Source of the DNA: Anthonomus grandis grandis
Taxonomy: Eukaryota; Arthropoda; Insecta; Coleoptera; Curculionidae
Direction of reading: 5' to 3'
Assembly: GCF_022605725.1 (NCBI RefSeq)
Contig: NC_065550.1
Location: forward strand, 11,098,001 to 11,162,000
Length of the DNA stretch: 64,000 bases
Notes under the pieces: model-generated
Database searches by the model: none
What the model was told of the DNA's origin: nothing
What the model saw: the letters and a program-made list of their open reading frames with translations, nothing else
In this document: positions 49,268-61,606 of the stretch, piece by piece
Position numbering within the stretch: position 1 is the stretch's first letter
Layout: every line of letters begins with the position of its first letter
Translations under genes and position numbers: made by a program

Positions 49268-50893
49268 CCTATAGCTATTATTCCGATATGATTTCAATTT
49301 AATTTTTGAAGTTCATTTAATGTACTCTAAATTATTTTAAAATTTTTTTTATGAATTGTTTTTTAAAAAAAATTATTATATCTCACTCTATTCCTGTTAT
49401 CTATTATTCGAATATGATTTAAATTTACTATTTCGCATATACAAGATAACTAAATGATGTTTTTTACGGTTTGAACACAACCAGAGCTAAGAAAATGTGA
49501 TAACTAATAGCGTTAACGATTGTTCCGATTTAATTTTAAATTAATTTTTAGATATAATTTGATTAATCTCAAATAATTTTTAAAAATAGTTTTATGTATT
49601 ATGTTTTAAAAAAATAGTCATATCCCACTCAATTACGGTTATCTATTATTCAAATTTATTTTAAAATTAATATTTAGGTTATACAAGATGACTCAAATGA
49701 TCCTTTTTAAGTTTTGGCATAACCAGGGTTAAGAAAATAGATCGATTAATCATTATAGCATTGTCCGATTTGATTCCAATTTAATTTTTGAAGTTCATTT
49801 GATTTACTGTAAATTATTTTTAAAATTTTTCTTATGAATTGTTTTTTAAAAAAATAAATATATCTCACTCTATTACTGTTATCTATTATTCGAATATGAT
49901 TTAAATTTACTATTTCGCATATACAAGATAGCCAAATAATGTTCTTTACGGCTTGAACACAACAAGAATTAAGAAAATATAATAGCTAATAGCGTTAACG
50001 ATTGTTCCGATTTGTTCCATTTGATGTACTGTAAATTATTTTTAAAATTTTTCTAATGAATTGTTTTTAAAAAAATAATCATATCTCACTCTAATACTGT
50101 TATCTATTATTCGAATATAATTTAAATTTAATATTTCGCATATACAAGATAGCCAAATGATGCTTTTTACGGTTTGAACACAACCAGATATAAGAAAATA
50201 TAATAAATAATAGCGTTAACGATTGTTCCGATTTAATTTTTAGATATAATTTGATTAACCCTAAATGGTATTGTGTTTAAAAAAATAGTCATATCTCACT
50301 CAATTACGGTTATCTATTATTCAAATTTCATTTAAAATTAATATTTAGGTTATACAAGATGACCCAATTGATCCTTTTTAAGTTTTGGACGTAACCAGGG
50401 TTAAGAAAATAGAACAATTAATCATTATAGCATTGTCCGATTTGATTCCAATTTAATTTTTGAAGTTGATTTGATATACTGTAATTTATTTTTAAAATTT
50501 TTCTTATAAATTGCTTTTAAAAAAAATAATTATATTTCACTCTATTACAGTTATCTATTATTCGAACATAATTTAAATTTACTATTTCGCATATACAAGA
50601 TAGCCAAATGATGTTTTTTACGGTTTGAACACAACCAGAATTAGAAAAATATAATAACTAATAGCGTTAAAGATTGTTCCGATATAATTTTTAGATATAA
50701 TTTGATTAACCCTAAATGATTTTTAAAAATATTTTGATGTATTGTGTTTAAAAAAATAGTCATATCTTACTCAATTACGGTTATCTATTATTCAAATTTC
50801 TTTTAAAATTAATATTTAGGTTATACAAGATGACTGAAATGATCCTTTTTAAGTTTTGGAAATAACCAGGATAAAGAAAATCGATTACTATTA
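49268..50893. repeat. Satellite 2 irregular unit U5: 7 monomers, 1626 bp
   Basis: This is the only unit whose junction is followed by B and not A: TATTATTCCGATATGATTTC passes into TTTTTGAAGTTCATTTAATG. The order is B-A-B-B-A-B-A'. The second B-B contact near 50010 is a fused start with about 27 bp missing, and the next A lacks 20 bp at 50268. Together these explain the shorter length. Confidence 0.82.
50268..50276. repeat. Satellite 2 A monomer with a 20-bp deletion
   Basis: CCCTAAATG is followed at once by GTATTGTGTTT. The ATTTTT-AAAAAT-ATTTTGAT core that normally lies between is missing. The same lesion occurs near 57639, at an offset of 7371 bp, within a longer shared block (about 50036-50640 and 57407-58011). 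Confidence 0.9.
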
Positions 50894-52087
50894 CCTATAG
50901 CTATTGTTCCGATATGATTTAATTTTAATTTTTAGATATAATTTGTTTAACACTAAATAATTTTTTAAAATATTTTGATGTATTGTGTTTCAAAAAAATA
51001 GTCATGTCTCACTCAATTACGGTTATCTATTATTCAAATTTATTTTAAAATTGATATTTAGGTTATACAAGATGACACAAATGATCCTTTTTAAGTTTTG
51101 GACATAACCAGGGTTAAGAAAATAGAACAATTAATCATTATAGCATTGTCCGATTTGATTCCAATTTAATTTTTGAAGTTCATTTGATGTACTGCAAATT
51201 ATTTTTAAAATTTTTCTAATGAATTGTTTTTTAAAAAAAATAATCATATCTTACTCTATTACTGTTATCTACTATTCGAATATAATATACATTTACTATT
51301 TCGCATATACAAGATAGCTATATGATGTTTTTTACGGTTTGAACACAACCAGAGCTAAGAAAATATAATAACTAATAGCGTTAACGAGTGTTCCGATTTA
51401 ATTTTTAGATATAATTTGATTAACCCTAAATGATTTTTGAAAATATTTTGATGTATTGTATTTAAAAAAATAGTCATATCTTACTCAATTACGAATATCT
51501 ATTATTCAAATTTCTTTTAAAATTAATATTTAGGTTATACAAGGTGACCCAATTGATCCTTTTTAAGTTTTGGAAATAACCAGGGTTAAGAAAATAGAAA
51601 TATTAATCATTATAGCATTGTCCGATTTGATTCCAATTTCATTTTTTAAGTTGAGTTGATATACAGTAAATTATTTTTAAAATTTTTCTTATGCATTGCT
51701 TTTTAAAAAAATAATTATATTTCACTCTATTACAGTTATCTATTAATCGAATATATTTTAAATTTACTATTTCGCACAAGATAGCTAAATGATGTTTTTT
51801 ACGGTTTGAACACAACCAGATTTAAGATAATATAATAACTAATAGCGTTAGCGATTGTTCTGATTTAATTTTAATTCAATTTTTAGGTAAAATTTGAATA
51901 ACCCTAAATAATTTTTTTTAAATATTTTGATGTATTGTGTTTAAAAAAAATAGTCATATCTCACTCAATTACGGTTATCTACTATTCAAATATAAATTAA
52001 AATTATTATTTAGGTTATACAAGATGACTGAAATGATCCTTTTTATGTTTTGGACATAACCAGGATAAAGAAAATCGATTACTATTA
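50894..52087. repeat. Satellite 2 higher-order unit U6: 5 monomers, 1194 bp
   Basis: Order A-B-A-B-A'. The first A has GTGTTTCAAAAAAATAG, as in U4 and U9/U10. The B at about 51630 has ATTCCAATTTCATTTTTTAAG and GATATACAG, a subtype that precedes A' in several units. Confidence 0.88.
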
Positions 52088-53756
52088 CCTATAGCTATTG
52101 TTCCGATATGATTTCATTTTAATTTTTAGATATAATTTGATTAACACTAAATGATTTTTAAAAATATTTTAATGTATTGTGTTTAAAAAAAATAGTCATA
52201 TCTCACTCAATTACGGTTATCTATTATTCAAATTTATTTTAAAATTAATATTTAGGTTATACAAGATGACCCAATTGATCCTTTTTAAGTTTTGGACATA
52301 ACCAGGGTTAAGAAAATAGAACAATTAATCATTATAGCATTGTCCGATTTGATTCCAATTTAATTTTTGAAGTTGATTTGATATACTGTAAATTATTTTT
52401 AAAATTTTTCTTATGAATTGCTTTTAAAAAAAATAATTATATTTCACTCTATTACAGTTAACTATTATTCGAACATAATTTAAATTTACTATTTCGCATA
52501 TACAAGATAGCCAAATGATGTTTTTTACGGTTTGAACACAACCAGAATTAAAAAAATATAATAACTAATAGCGTTAAAGATTGTTCTAATTTAATTTGTA
52601 GATATAATTTGATTAACCCTAAATAATTTTTAAAAATATTTTGATGTATAGTGTTTAAAAAAAATAGTCATATCTCACTCAATTACGGTTATCTATTATT
52701 CAAATTTATTTTAAAATTAATATTTAGGTTATACAAGATGACCCAAATGATCCTTTTTAAGTTTTGGACATAACCAGGGTTAAGAAAGTAGAACAGTTAA
52801 TCATCATAGCATTGTCCGATTTGATTCCAATTTAATTTTTTAAGTTAATTTGATGTACTGTAAATTATTTTTAAAATTTTTCTTATGAATTGTTTTTTAA
52901 AAAAATAGTCATATCTCATTCTATTACTGTTATCTATTATTCGAATATAATTTCAATTTACTATTTCGCATATACAAGATAGCCAAATGATGTTTTTTAC
53001 GGTTTGAACACAACCAGAATTAGAAAAATATAATAACTAATAGCGTTAAAGATTGTTCCGATATAATTTTTAGATATAATTTGATTAACCCTAAATGATT
53101 TTTAAAAATATTTTGATGTATTGTGTTTAAAAAAATAGTCATATCTTACTCAATTACGGTTATCTATTATTCAAATTTCTTTTAAAATTAATATTTAGGT
53201 TATACAAGATGACCCAATTGATCCTTTCTAAGTTTTGGACATAACCAGGGTTAAGAAAATAGAAATATTAATCATTATAGCATTGTCCGATTTGATTCCA
53301 ACTTCATTTTTTAAGTTTAGTTGATATACAGTAAATTATTTTTAAAATTTTTCTTATGAATTGCCTTTTAAAAGAATAATTATATTTCACTCTATTACTG
53401 TTATCTATTAATCCAATATATTTTAAATTTGCTATTTCGCATATACAAGATAGCTAAATGAAGTTTTTTACGGTTTGAACACAACCAGATTTAAGATAAT
53501 ATAATAACTAATAGCGTTAGCGATTGTTCTGATTTAATTTTAATTCAATTTTTAGGTAAAATTTGAATAACCCTAAATAATTTTTTTTAAATATTTTGAT
53601 GTATTGTGTTTCAAAAAAATAGTCATATCTCACTCAATTACGGTTATCTATTATTCAAATATAAATTAAAATTATTATTTAGGTTATACAAGATGACTGA
53701 AATGATCCTTTTTATGTTTTGGACATAACCAGGATAAAGAAAATCGATTACTATTA
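52088..53756. repeat. Satellite 2 higher-order unit U7: 7 monomers, copy of U1
   Basis: Same length (1669 bp), order and private variants as U1. One difference noticed is TTTGCTATTTCGC near 53429 in place of TTTACTATTTCGC. Confidence 0.93.
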
Positions 53757-55906
53757 CCTATAGCTATTGTTCCGATATGATTTCATTTTAATTTTTAGAT
53801 ATAATTTGTTTAACACTAAATAAATTTTTAAAATATTTTGATGTATTGTGTTTAAAAAAAATAGTCACATTTCACTCAATTACGGTTATCTATTATTCAA
53901 ATTTATTTAAAAATTAATATTTAGGTTATACAAGATGACCCAAATGATCCTCTTTAAGTTTTGGACATAACCAGGGTTAAGAAAGTAGAACAGTTAATCA
54001 TCATAGCATTGTCCGATTTGATTCCAATTTAATTTTTTAAGTTAATTTGATGTACTGTAAATTATTTTAAAAAATTTTCTTATGAATTGTTTTTTAAAAA
54101 AATAATCATATCTCATTCTATTACTGTTATCTATTATTCGAATATAATTTCAATTTACTATTTCGCATATACAAGATAGCCAAATGATGTTTTTTACGGT
54201 TTAAACACAACCAGAATTAAGAAAATATAATAAATAATAGCGTTAACGATTGTTCCGATTTAATTTTTAGATATAATTTGATTAACACTAAATGATTTTT
54301 AAAAATATTTTAATGTATTGTGTTTAAAAAAAATAGTCATATCTCACTCAATTACGGTTATCTATTATTCAAATTTATTTAAAAATTAATATTTAGGTTA
54401 TACAAGATGACCCAATTGATCCTTTTTAAGTTTTGGACATAACCAGGGTTGAGAAAATAGAACAATTAATCATTATAGCATTGTCCGATTTAATTCCAAT
54501 TAAATTTTTGAAGTTGATTTGATATACTGTAAATTATTTTTAAAATTTTTCTTATGAATTGCTTTTTAAAAAAATAATTATATTTCACTCTATTACAGTT
54601 ATCTATTATTCGAACATAATTTAAATTTACTATTTCGCATATACAAGATAGCCAAATGATGTTTTTTACGGTTTGAACACAACCAGAATTAAAAAAAATA
54701 TAATAACTAATAGCGTTAAAGATTGTTCTAATTTAATTTTAATTTAATTTGAAGATATAATTTGATTAACCCTAAATAATTTTTAAAAATATTTTGATGT
54801 ATTGTGTTTAAAAAAAATAGTCATATCTCACTCAATTACGGTTATCTATTATTCAAATTTCTTTTAAAATTAATATTTAGGTTATACAAGATGACCCAAT
54901 TTATCCTTTTTAAGTTTTGGACATCACCAGGGTTAAGAAAATAGAACAATTAATCATTATAGCATTGTCCGATTTAATTCCAATTAAATTTTTGAAGTTG
55001 ATTTGATATACTGTAAATTATTTTTAAAATTTTTCTTATGAATTGTTTTTTAAAAAAATAATCATATCTCATTCTATTACTGTTATCTATTATTCGAATA
55101 TAATTTCAATTTACTATTTCGCATATACAAGATAGCCAAATGATGTTTTTTACGGTTTAAACACAACCAGAATTAAGAAAATATAATAAATAATAGCGTT
55201 AACGATTGTTCCGATTTAATTTTTAGATATAATTTGATTAACCCTAAATGATTTTTAAAAATATTTTAATGTATTGTGTTTAAAAAAAATAGTCATATCT
55301 CACTCAATTACGGTTATCTATTATTCAAATTTATTATAAAATTAATATTCAGGTAATGCAAGATGACCCAAATGATCCTTTTTAAGTTTTGGACATAACG
55401 AGGATTAAGAAAATAGAACAATTAATCATTATAGCATTGTCCGATTTGATTTCAATTTAATTTTTGAAGTTGATTTGATATACTGTAAATTATTTTTAAA
55501 ATTTTTCTTATGAATTGCTTTTTAAAATAATAATTATATTTCACTCTATTACAGTTATCTATTAATCGAATATATTTTAAATTTACTATTTCGCACAAGA
55601 TAGCTAAATGATGTTTTTTACGGTTTGAAAACAACCAGAGTTAAGAAAATATAATAACTAATAGCGTTAGCGATTGTTCTGATTTAATTTTAATTCAATT
55701 TTTAGGTAAAATTTGAATAACCCTAAATAATTTTTTTAACTATTTTGATCTATTGTGTTTAAAAAAAAATTGTCATATCTCACTCAATTACGGTTATCTA
55801 TTATTCAAATATAATTTAAAATTATTATTTAGGTTATACAAGATGACTGAAATGATCCTTTTTATGTTTTGGACATAACCAGGATAAAGAAAATCGATTA
55901 CTATTA
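53757..55906. repeat. Satellite 2 higher-order unit U8: 9 monomers, copy of U2
   Basis: Same length (2150 bp) and variants as U2, including GGGTTGAGAAAATAG. Differences noticed: CACTAAATAAA against CACTATATAAA, AATCGAATAT against AATCCAATAT near the end, and TGTGTTTAAAA against TGTGTAAAAAA with the total length kept. Confidence 0.93.
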
Positions 55907-57100
55907 CCTATAGCTATTGTTCTAATATGATTTCATTTTAATTTTTAGATATAATTTGATTAACCCTAAATAATTTTTAAAAATATTTTGATGTATTGTG
56001 TTTAAAAAAAATAGTCATATTTCACTCAATTACGGTTATCTATTATTCAAATTTATTTAAAAATTAATATTTAGGTTAGACAAGATGACCCAAATGATCC
56101 TTTTTAAGTTTTTGACATAACCAGGGTTAAGAAAGTAGAACAGTTAATCATCATAGCATTGTCCGATTTGATTCCAATTTAATTTTTTAAGTTAATTTGA
56201 TATACTGTAAATTATTTTAAAAATTTTTCTTATGAATTGTTTTTTAAAAAAATAATCATATCTCATTCTATTACTGTTATCTATTATTCGAATATAATTT
56301 CAATTTACTATTTCGCATATACAAGATAGCCAAATGATGTTTTTTACGGTTTAAACACAACCAGAATTAAAAAAATATAATAAATAATAGCGTTAACGAT
56401 TGTTCCGATTTAATTTTTAGATATAATTTGATTAACCCTAAATAATTTTTAAAAATATTTTGATGTATAGTGTTTAAAAAAAATAGTCATATCTCACTCA
56501 ATTACGGTTATCTATTATTCAATTTTATTTTAAAATTAATATTTAGGTTATACAAGATGACCCAATTGATCCTTTTTAAGTTTTGGACATAACCAGGGTT
56601 AAGAAAGTAGAACAGTTAATCATCATAGCATTGTCCGATTTGATTCCAATTTCATTTTTTAAGTTGAGTTGATATACAGTAAATTATTTTTAAAATTTTT
56701 CTTATGAATTGCTTTTTAAAATAATAATTATATTTCACTCTATTACAGTTATCTATTAATCGAATATATTTTAAATTTACTATTTCGCACAAGATAGCTA
56801 AATGATGTTTTTTACGGTTTGAACACAACCAGAGTTAAGAAAATATAATAACTAATAGCGTTAGCGATTGTTCTGATTTAATTTTAATTCAATTTTTAGG
56901 TAAAATTTGAATAACCCTAAATAATTTTTTTAACTATTTTGATCTATTGTGTTTAAAAAAAAATTGTCATATCTCACTCAATTACGGTTATCTATTATTC
57001 AAATATAATTTAAAATTATTATTTAGGTTATACAAGATGACTGAAATGATCCTTTTTATGTTTTGGACATAACCAGGATAAAGAAAATCGATTACTATTA
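55907..57100. repeat. Satellite 2 higher-order unit U9: 5 monomers, composite
   Basis: The first 745 bp follow the start of U3. The last roughly 400 bp follow the end of U8 at an offset of 1194 bp (TAACTATTTTGATC and AAAATTGTC markers). A short B segment between them resembles the one in U6. The unit thus looks like the product of exchange between two units, which removed four monomers relative to U3. Confidence 0.82.
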
Positions 57101-57760
57101 CCTATAGCTATTGTTCCAATATGATTTCATTTTAATTTTTAGATATAATTTGTTTAACACTAAATAAATTTTTAAAATATTTTGATGTATTGTGTTTCAA
57201 AAAAATAGTCATATTTCACTCAATTACGGTTATCTATTATTCAAATTTATTTTAAAATTTATATTTAGGTTATACAAGATGACACAAATGATCCTTTTTA
57301 AGTTTTGGACATAACCAGGGTTAAGAAAAAAGAACAATCAATCATTATAGCATTGTCCGATTTGATTCCGATTTAATTTTTGAAGTTCATTTGATGTACT
57401 GTAAATTATTTTTAAAATTTATCTAATGAATTGTTTTTTAAAAAAATAATCATATCTCACTCTATTACTGTTATCTATTATTCGAATATAATTTAAATTT
57501 AATATTTCGCATATACAAGATAGCCAAATGATGCTTTTTACGGTTTGAACACAACCAGATATAAGAAAATATAATAAATTATAGCGTTAACGATTGTTCC
57601 GATTTAATTTTTAGATATAATTTGATTAACCCTAAATGGTATTGTGTTTAAAAAAATAGTCATATCTCACTCAATTACGGTTATCTATTATTCAAATTTC
57701 ATTTAAAATTAATATTTAGGTTATACAAGATGACCCAATTGATCCTTTTTAAGTTTTGGA

Positions 57761-58246
57761 CGTAACCAGGGTTAAGAAAATAGAACAATTAATCATTATA
57801 GCATTGTCCGATTTGATTCCAATTTAATTTTTGAAGTTGATTTGATATACTGTAATTTATTTTTAAAATTTTTCTTATAAATTGCTTTTAAAAAAAATAA
57901 TTATATTTCACTCTATTACAGTTATCTATTATTCGAACATAATTTAAATTTACTATTTCGCATATACAAGATAGCCAAATGATGTTTTTTACGGTTTGAA
58001 CACAACCAGAATTAAAAAAAATATAATAAGTAATAGCGTTAAAGATTGTTCTAATTTAATTTTAATTTAATTTGTAGATATAATTTGATTAACCCTAAAT
58101 AATTTTTTTAAAAATATTTTGATGTATTGTGTTTAAAAAAAATAGTCATATTTCACTCAATTACGGTTATCTATTATTCAAATTTATTTAAAAATTAATA
58201 TTTAGGTTAGACAAGATGACCCAAATGATCCTTTTTAAGTTTTGGA
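57761..58246. repeat. Tandem duplication of 486 bp, copy 1 (copy 2: 58247-58732)
   Basis: One A-B pair is repeated. Private markers GGACGTAACC, ACTGTAATTTATT, CTTATAAATTGC, ATAATAAGTAATAGCG and AATTTTTTTAAAAAT all occur twice at an offset of 486 bp. I saw no difference between the copies, so this is among the youngest events in array 2. Confidence 0.92.
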
Positions 58247-58996
58247 CGTAACCAGGGTTAAGAAAATAGAACAATTAATCATTATAGCATTGTCCGATTT
58301 GATTCCAATTTAATTTTTGAAGTTGATTTGATATACTGTAATTTATTTTTAAAATTTTTCTTATAAATTGCTTTTAAAAAAAATAATTATATTTCACTCT
58401 ATTACAGTTATCTATTATTCGAACATAATTTAAATTTACTATTTCGCATATACAAGATAGCCAAATGATGTTTTTTACGGTTTGAACACAACCAGAATTA
58501 AAAAAAATATAATAAGTAATAGCGTTAAAGATTGTTCTAATTTAATTTTAATTTAATTTGTAGATATAATTTGATTAACCCTAAATAATTTTTTTAAAAA
58601 TATTTTGATGTATTGTGTTTAAAAAAAATAGTCATATTTCACTCAATTACGGTTATCTATTATTCAAATTTATTTAAAAATTAATATTTAGGTTAGACAA
58701 GATGACCCAAATGATCCTTTTTAAGTTTTGGACATAACCAGGGTTAAGAAAGTAGAACAGCTAATCATCATAGCATTGTCCGATTTGATTCCAATTTAAT
58801 TTTTGAAGTTGATTTGATATACTGTAAATTATTTTTAAAATTTTTCTTATGAATTGCTTTTTAAAAAAATAATTATATTTCACTCTATTACAGTTATCTA
58901 TTATTCGAACATAATTTAAATTTACTATTTCGCATATACAAGATAGCCAAATGATGTTTTTTACGGTTTGAACACAACCAGAATTAAAAAATATAT

Positions 58997-59939
58997 AATA
59001 ACTAATAGCGTTAAAGATTGTTCTAATTTAATTTGTAGATATAATTTGATTAACCCTAAATAATTTTTAAAAATATGTTGATGTATAGTGTTTAAAAAAA
59101 TAGTCATATCTCACTCAATTACGGTTATCTATTATTCAAATTTATTTTAAAATTAATATTTAGGTTATACAAGATGACCCAAATGATCTTTTTTAAGTTT
59201 TGGACATAACCAGGGTTAAGAAAGTAGAACAGTTAATCATCATAGCATTGTCCGATTTGATTCCAATTTAATTTTTTAAGTTAATTTGTTGTACTGTAAA
59301 TTATTTTTAAAATTTTTCTTATAAATTGTTTTTTAAAAAAATAATCATATCTCATTCTATTACTGTTATCTATTATTCGAATATAATTTCAATTTACTAT
59401 TTCGCATATGCAAGATAGCCAAATGATGTTTTTTACGGTTTAAACACAACCAGAATTAAGAAAATATAATAAATAATAGCGTTAACGATTGTTCCGATTT
59501 AATTTTTAGATATAATTTGATTAACCCTAAATGATTTTTAAAAATATTTTAATGTATTGTGTTTAAAAAAAATAGTCATATCTCACTCAATTACGGTTAT
59601 CTATTATTCAAATTTATTTTAAAATTAATATTTAGGTTATACAAGATGACCCAAATGATCCTTTTTAAGTTTTGGACATAACCAGGGTTAAGAAAGTAGA
59701 ACAGTTAATCATCATAGCATTGTCCGATTTGATTCCAATTTAATTTTTGAAGTTTATTTAATGTAGTATAAATTATTTTTAAAATTTTTCTTATGAATTG
59801 TTTTTTAAAAAAATAATCATATCTCACTCTATTACTGTTATCTACTATTCGAATGTAATTTAAATTTACTATTTCGCATATACAAGATAGCCAAATGATG
59901 TTTTTTACGGTTTGAACACAACCAGAATTAGAAAAATAT
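58997..59939. repeat. Tandem duplication of 943 bp, copy 1 (copy 2: 59940-60882)
   Basis: Four monomers (A-B-A-B) are repeated at an offset of 943 bp. Private markers are AAATATGTTGATG, TTTGTTGTACTG, CATATGCAAGATAGCC and TAATGTAGTATAAATT. Identity continues to about 60906, where GTTCCGATATAA replaces GTTCTAATTTAA, so the breakpoint is uncertain by a few tens of bases. Confidence 0.92.
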
Positions 59940-61606
59940 AATAACTAATAGCGTTAAAGATTGTTCTAATTTAATTTGTAGATATAATTTGATTAACCCT
60001 AAATAATTTTTAAAAATATGTTGATGTATAGTGTTTAAAAAAATAGTCATATCTCACTCAATTACGGTTATCTATTATTCAAATTTATTTTAAAATTAAT
60101 ATTTAGGTTATACAAGATGACCCAAATGATCTTTTTTAAGTTTTGGACATAACCAGGGTTAAGAAAGTAGAACAGTTAATCATCATAGCATTGTCCGATT
60201 TGATTCCAATTTAATTTTTTAAGTTAATTTGTTGTACTGTAAATTATTTTTAAAATTTTTCTTATAAATTGTTTTTTAAAAAAATAATCATATCTCATTC
60301 TATTACTGTTATCTATTATTCGAATATAATTTCAATTTACTATTTCGCATATGCAAGATAGCCAAATGATGTTTTTTACGGTTTAAACACAACCAGAATT
60401 AAGAAAATATAATAAATAATAGCGTTAACGATTGTTCCGATTTAATTTTTAGATATAATTTGATTAACCCTAAATGATTTTTAAAAATATTTTAATGTAT
60501 TGTGTTTAAAAAAAATAGTCATATCTCACTCAATTACGGTTATCTATTATTCAAATTTATTTTAAAATTAATATTTAGGTTATACAAGATGACCCAAATG
60601 ATCCTTTTTAAGTTTTGGACATAACCAGGGTTAAGAAAGTAGAACAGTTAATCATCATAGCATTGTCCGATTTGATTCCAATTTAATTTTTGAAGTTTAT
60701 TTAATGTAGTATAAATTATTTTTAAAATTTTTCTTATGAATTGTTTTTTAAAAAAATAATCATATCTCACTCTATTACTGTTATCTACTATTCGAATGTA
60801 ATTTAAATTTACTATTTCGCATATACAAGATAGCCAAATGATGTTTTTTACGGTTTGAACACAACCAGAATTAGAAAAATATAATAACTAATAGCGTTAA
60901 AGATTGTTCCGATATAATTTTTAGATATAATTTGATTAACCCTAAATGATTTTTAAAAATATTTTGATGTATTGTGTTTAAAAAAATAGTCATATCTTAC
61001 TCAATTACGGTTATCTATTATTCAAATTTCTTTTAAAATTAATATTTAGGTTATACAAGATGACCCAATTGATCCTTTTTAAGTTTTGGAAATAACCAGG
61101 GTTAAGAAAATATAAATATTAATCATTATAGCATTGTCCGATTTGATTCCAATTTCATTTTTTAAGTTGAGTTGATATACAGTAAATTATTTTTAAAATT
61201 TTTCTTATGAATTGCCTTTTAAAACAATTATTATATTTCACTCTATTACAGTTATCTATTAATCGAATATATTTTAAATTTACTATTTCGCATATACAAG
61301 ATAGCTAAATGAAGTTTTTTACGGTTTGAACACAACCAGAGTTAAGAAAATATAATAACTAATAGCGTTAGCGATTGTTCTGATTTAATTTTAATTCAAT
61401 TTTTAGGTAAAATTTGAATAACCCTAAATAAATTTTTTTAAATATTTTGATGTATTGTGTTTAAAAAAATAGTCATATCTCACTCAATTACGGTAATCTA
61501 TTATTCAAATATAAATTAAAATTAATATTTAGGTTATACAAGATGACTGAAATGATCCTTTTTATGTTTTGGACATAACCAGGATAAAGAAAATCGATTA
61601 CTATTA

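Larger units (their letters stand above)
52081..56651. repeat. 4571-bp segment identical in layout to 42577-47147 (offset 9504 bp)
   Basis: From the first base after the N run to 47147 the sequence recurs at a constant 9504-bp offset with only a handful of differences. It covers U1, U2 and the start of U3 (now the start of U9). The right edge falls inside a B monomer after GATTCCAATT, where 47148 continues AAACTTTTG and 56652 continues TCATTTTTT. The left edge is unknown because the contig starts there. Confidence 0.94.
57101..61606. repeat. Satellite 2 long unit U10: 19 monomers, 4506 bp
   Basis: A-B pairs run without an A' until 61376, then the junction at 61607. Part of the extra length comes from two visible local tandem duplications (486 bp at 57761-58732 and 943 bp at 58997-60882). 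Without them the unit would hold 13 monomers, still odd. Confidence 0.85.

Noticed and set aside
45948..55634. Minus-strand 60-70 codon open frames near 45948, 48068 and 55452
   Set aside because: All three lie in the same B-monomer subtype of satellite 2 and are antisense readings of AT-rich repeat. The one at 55452 is a copy of that at 45948 through the 9504-bp duplication.
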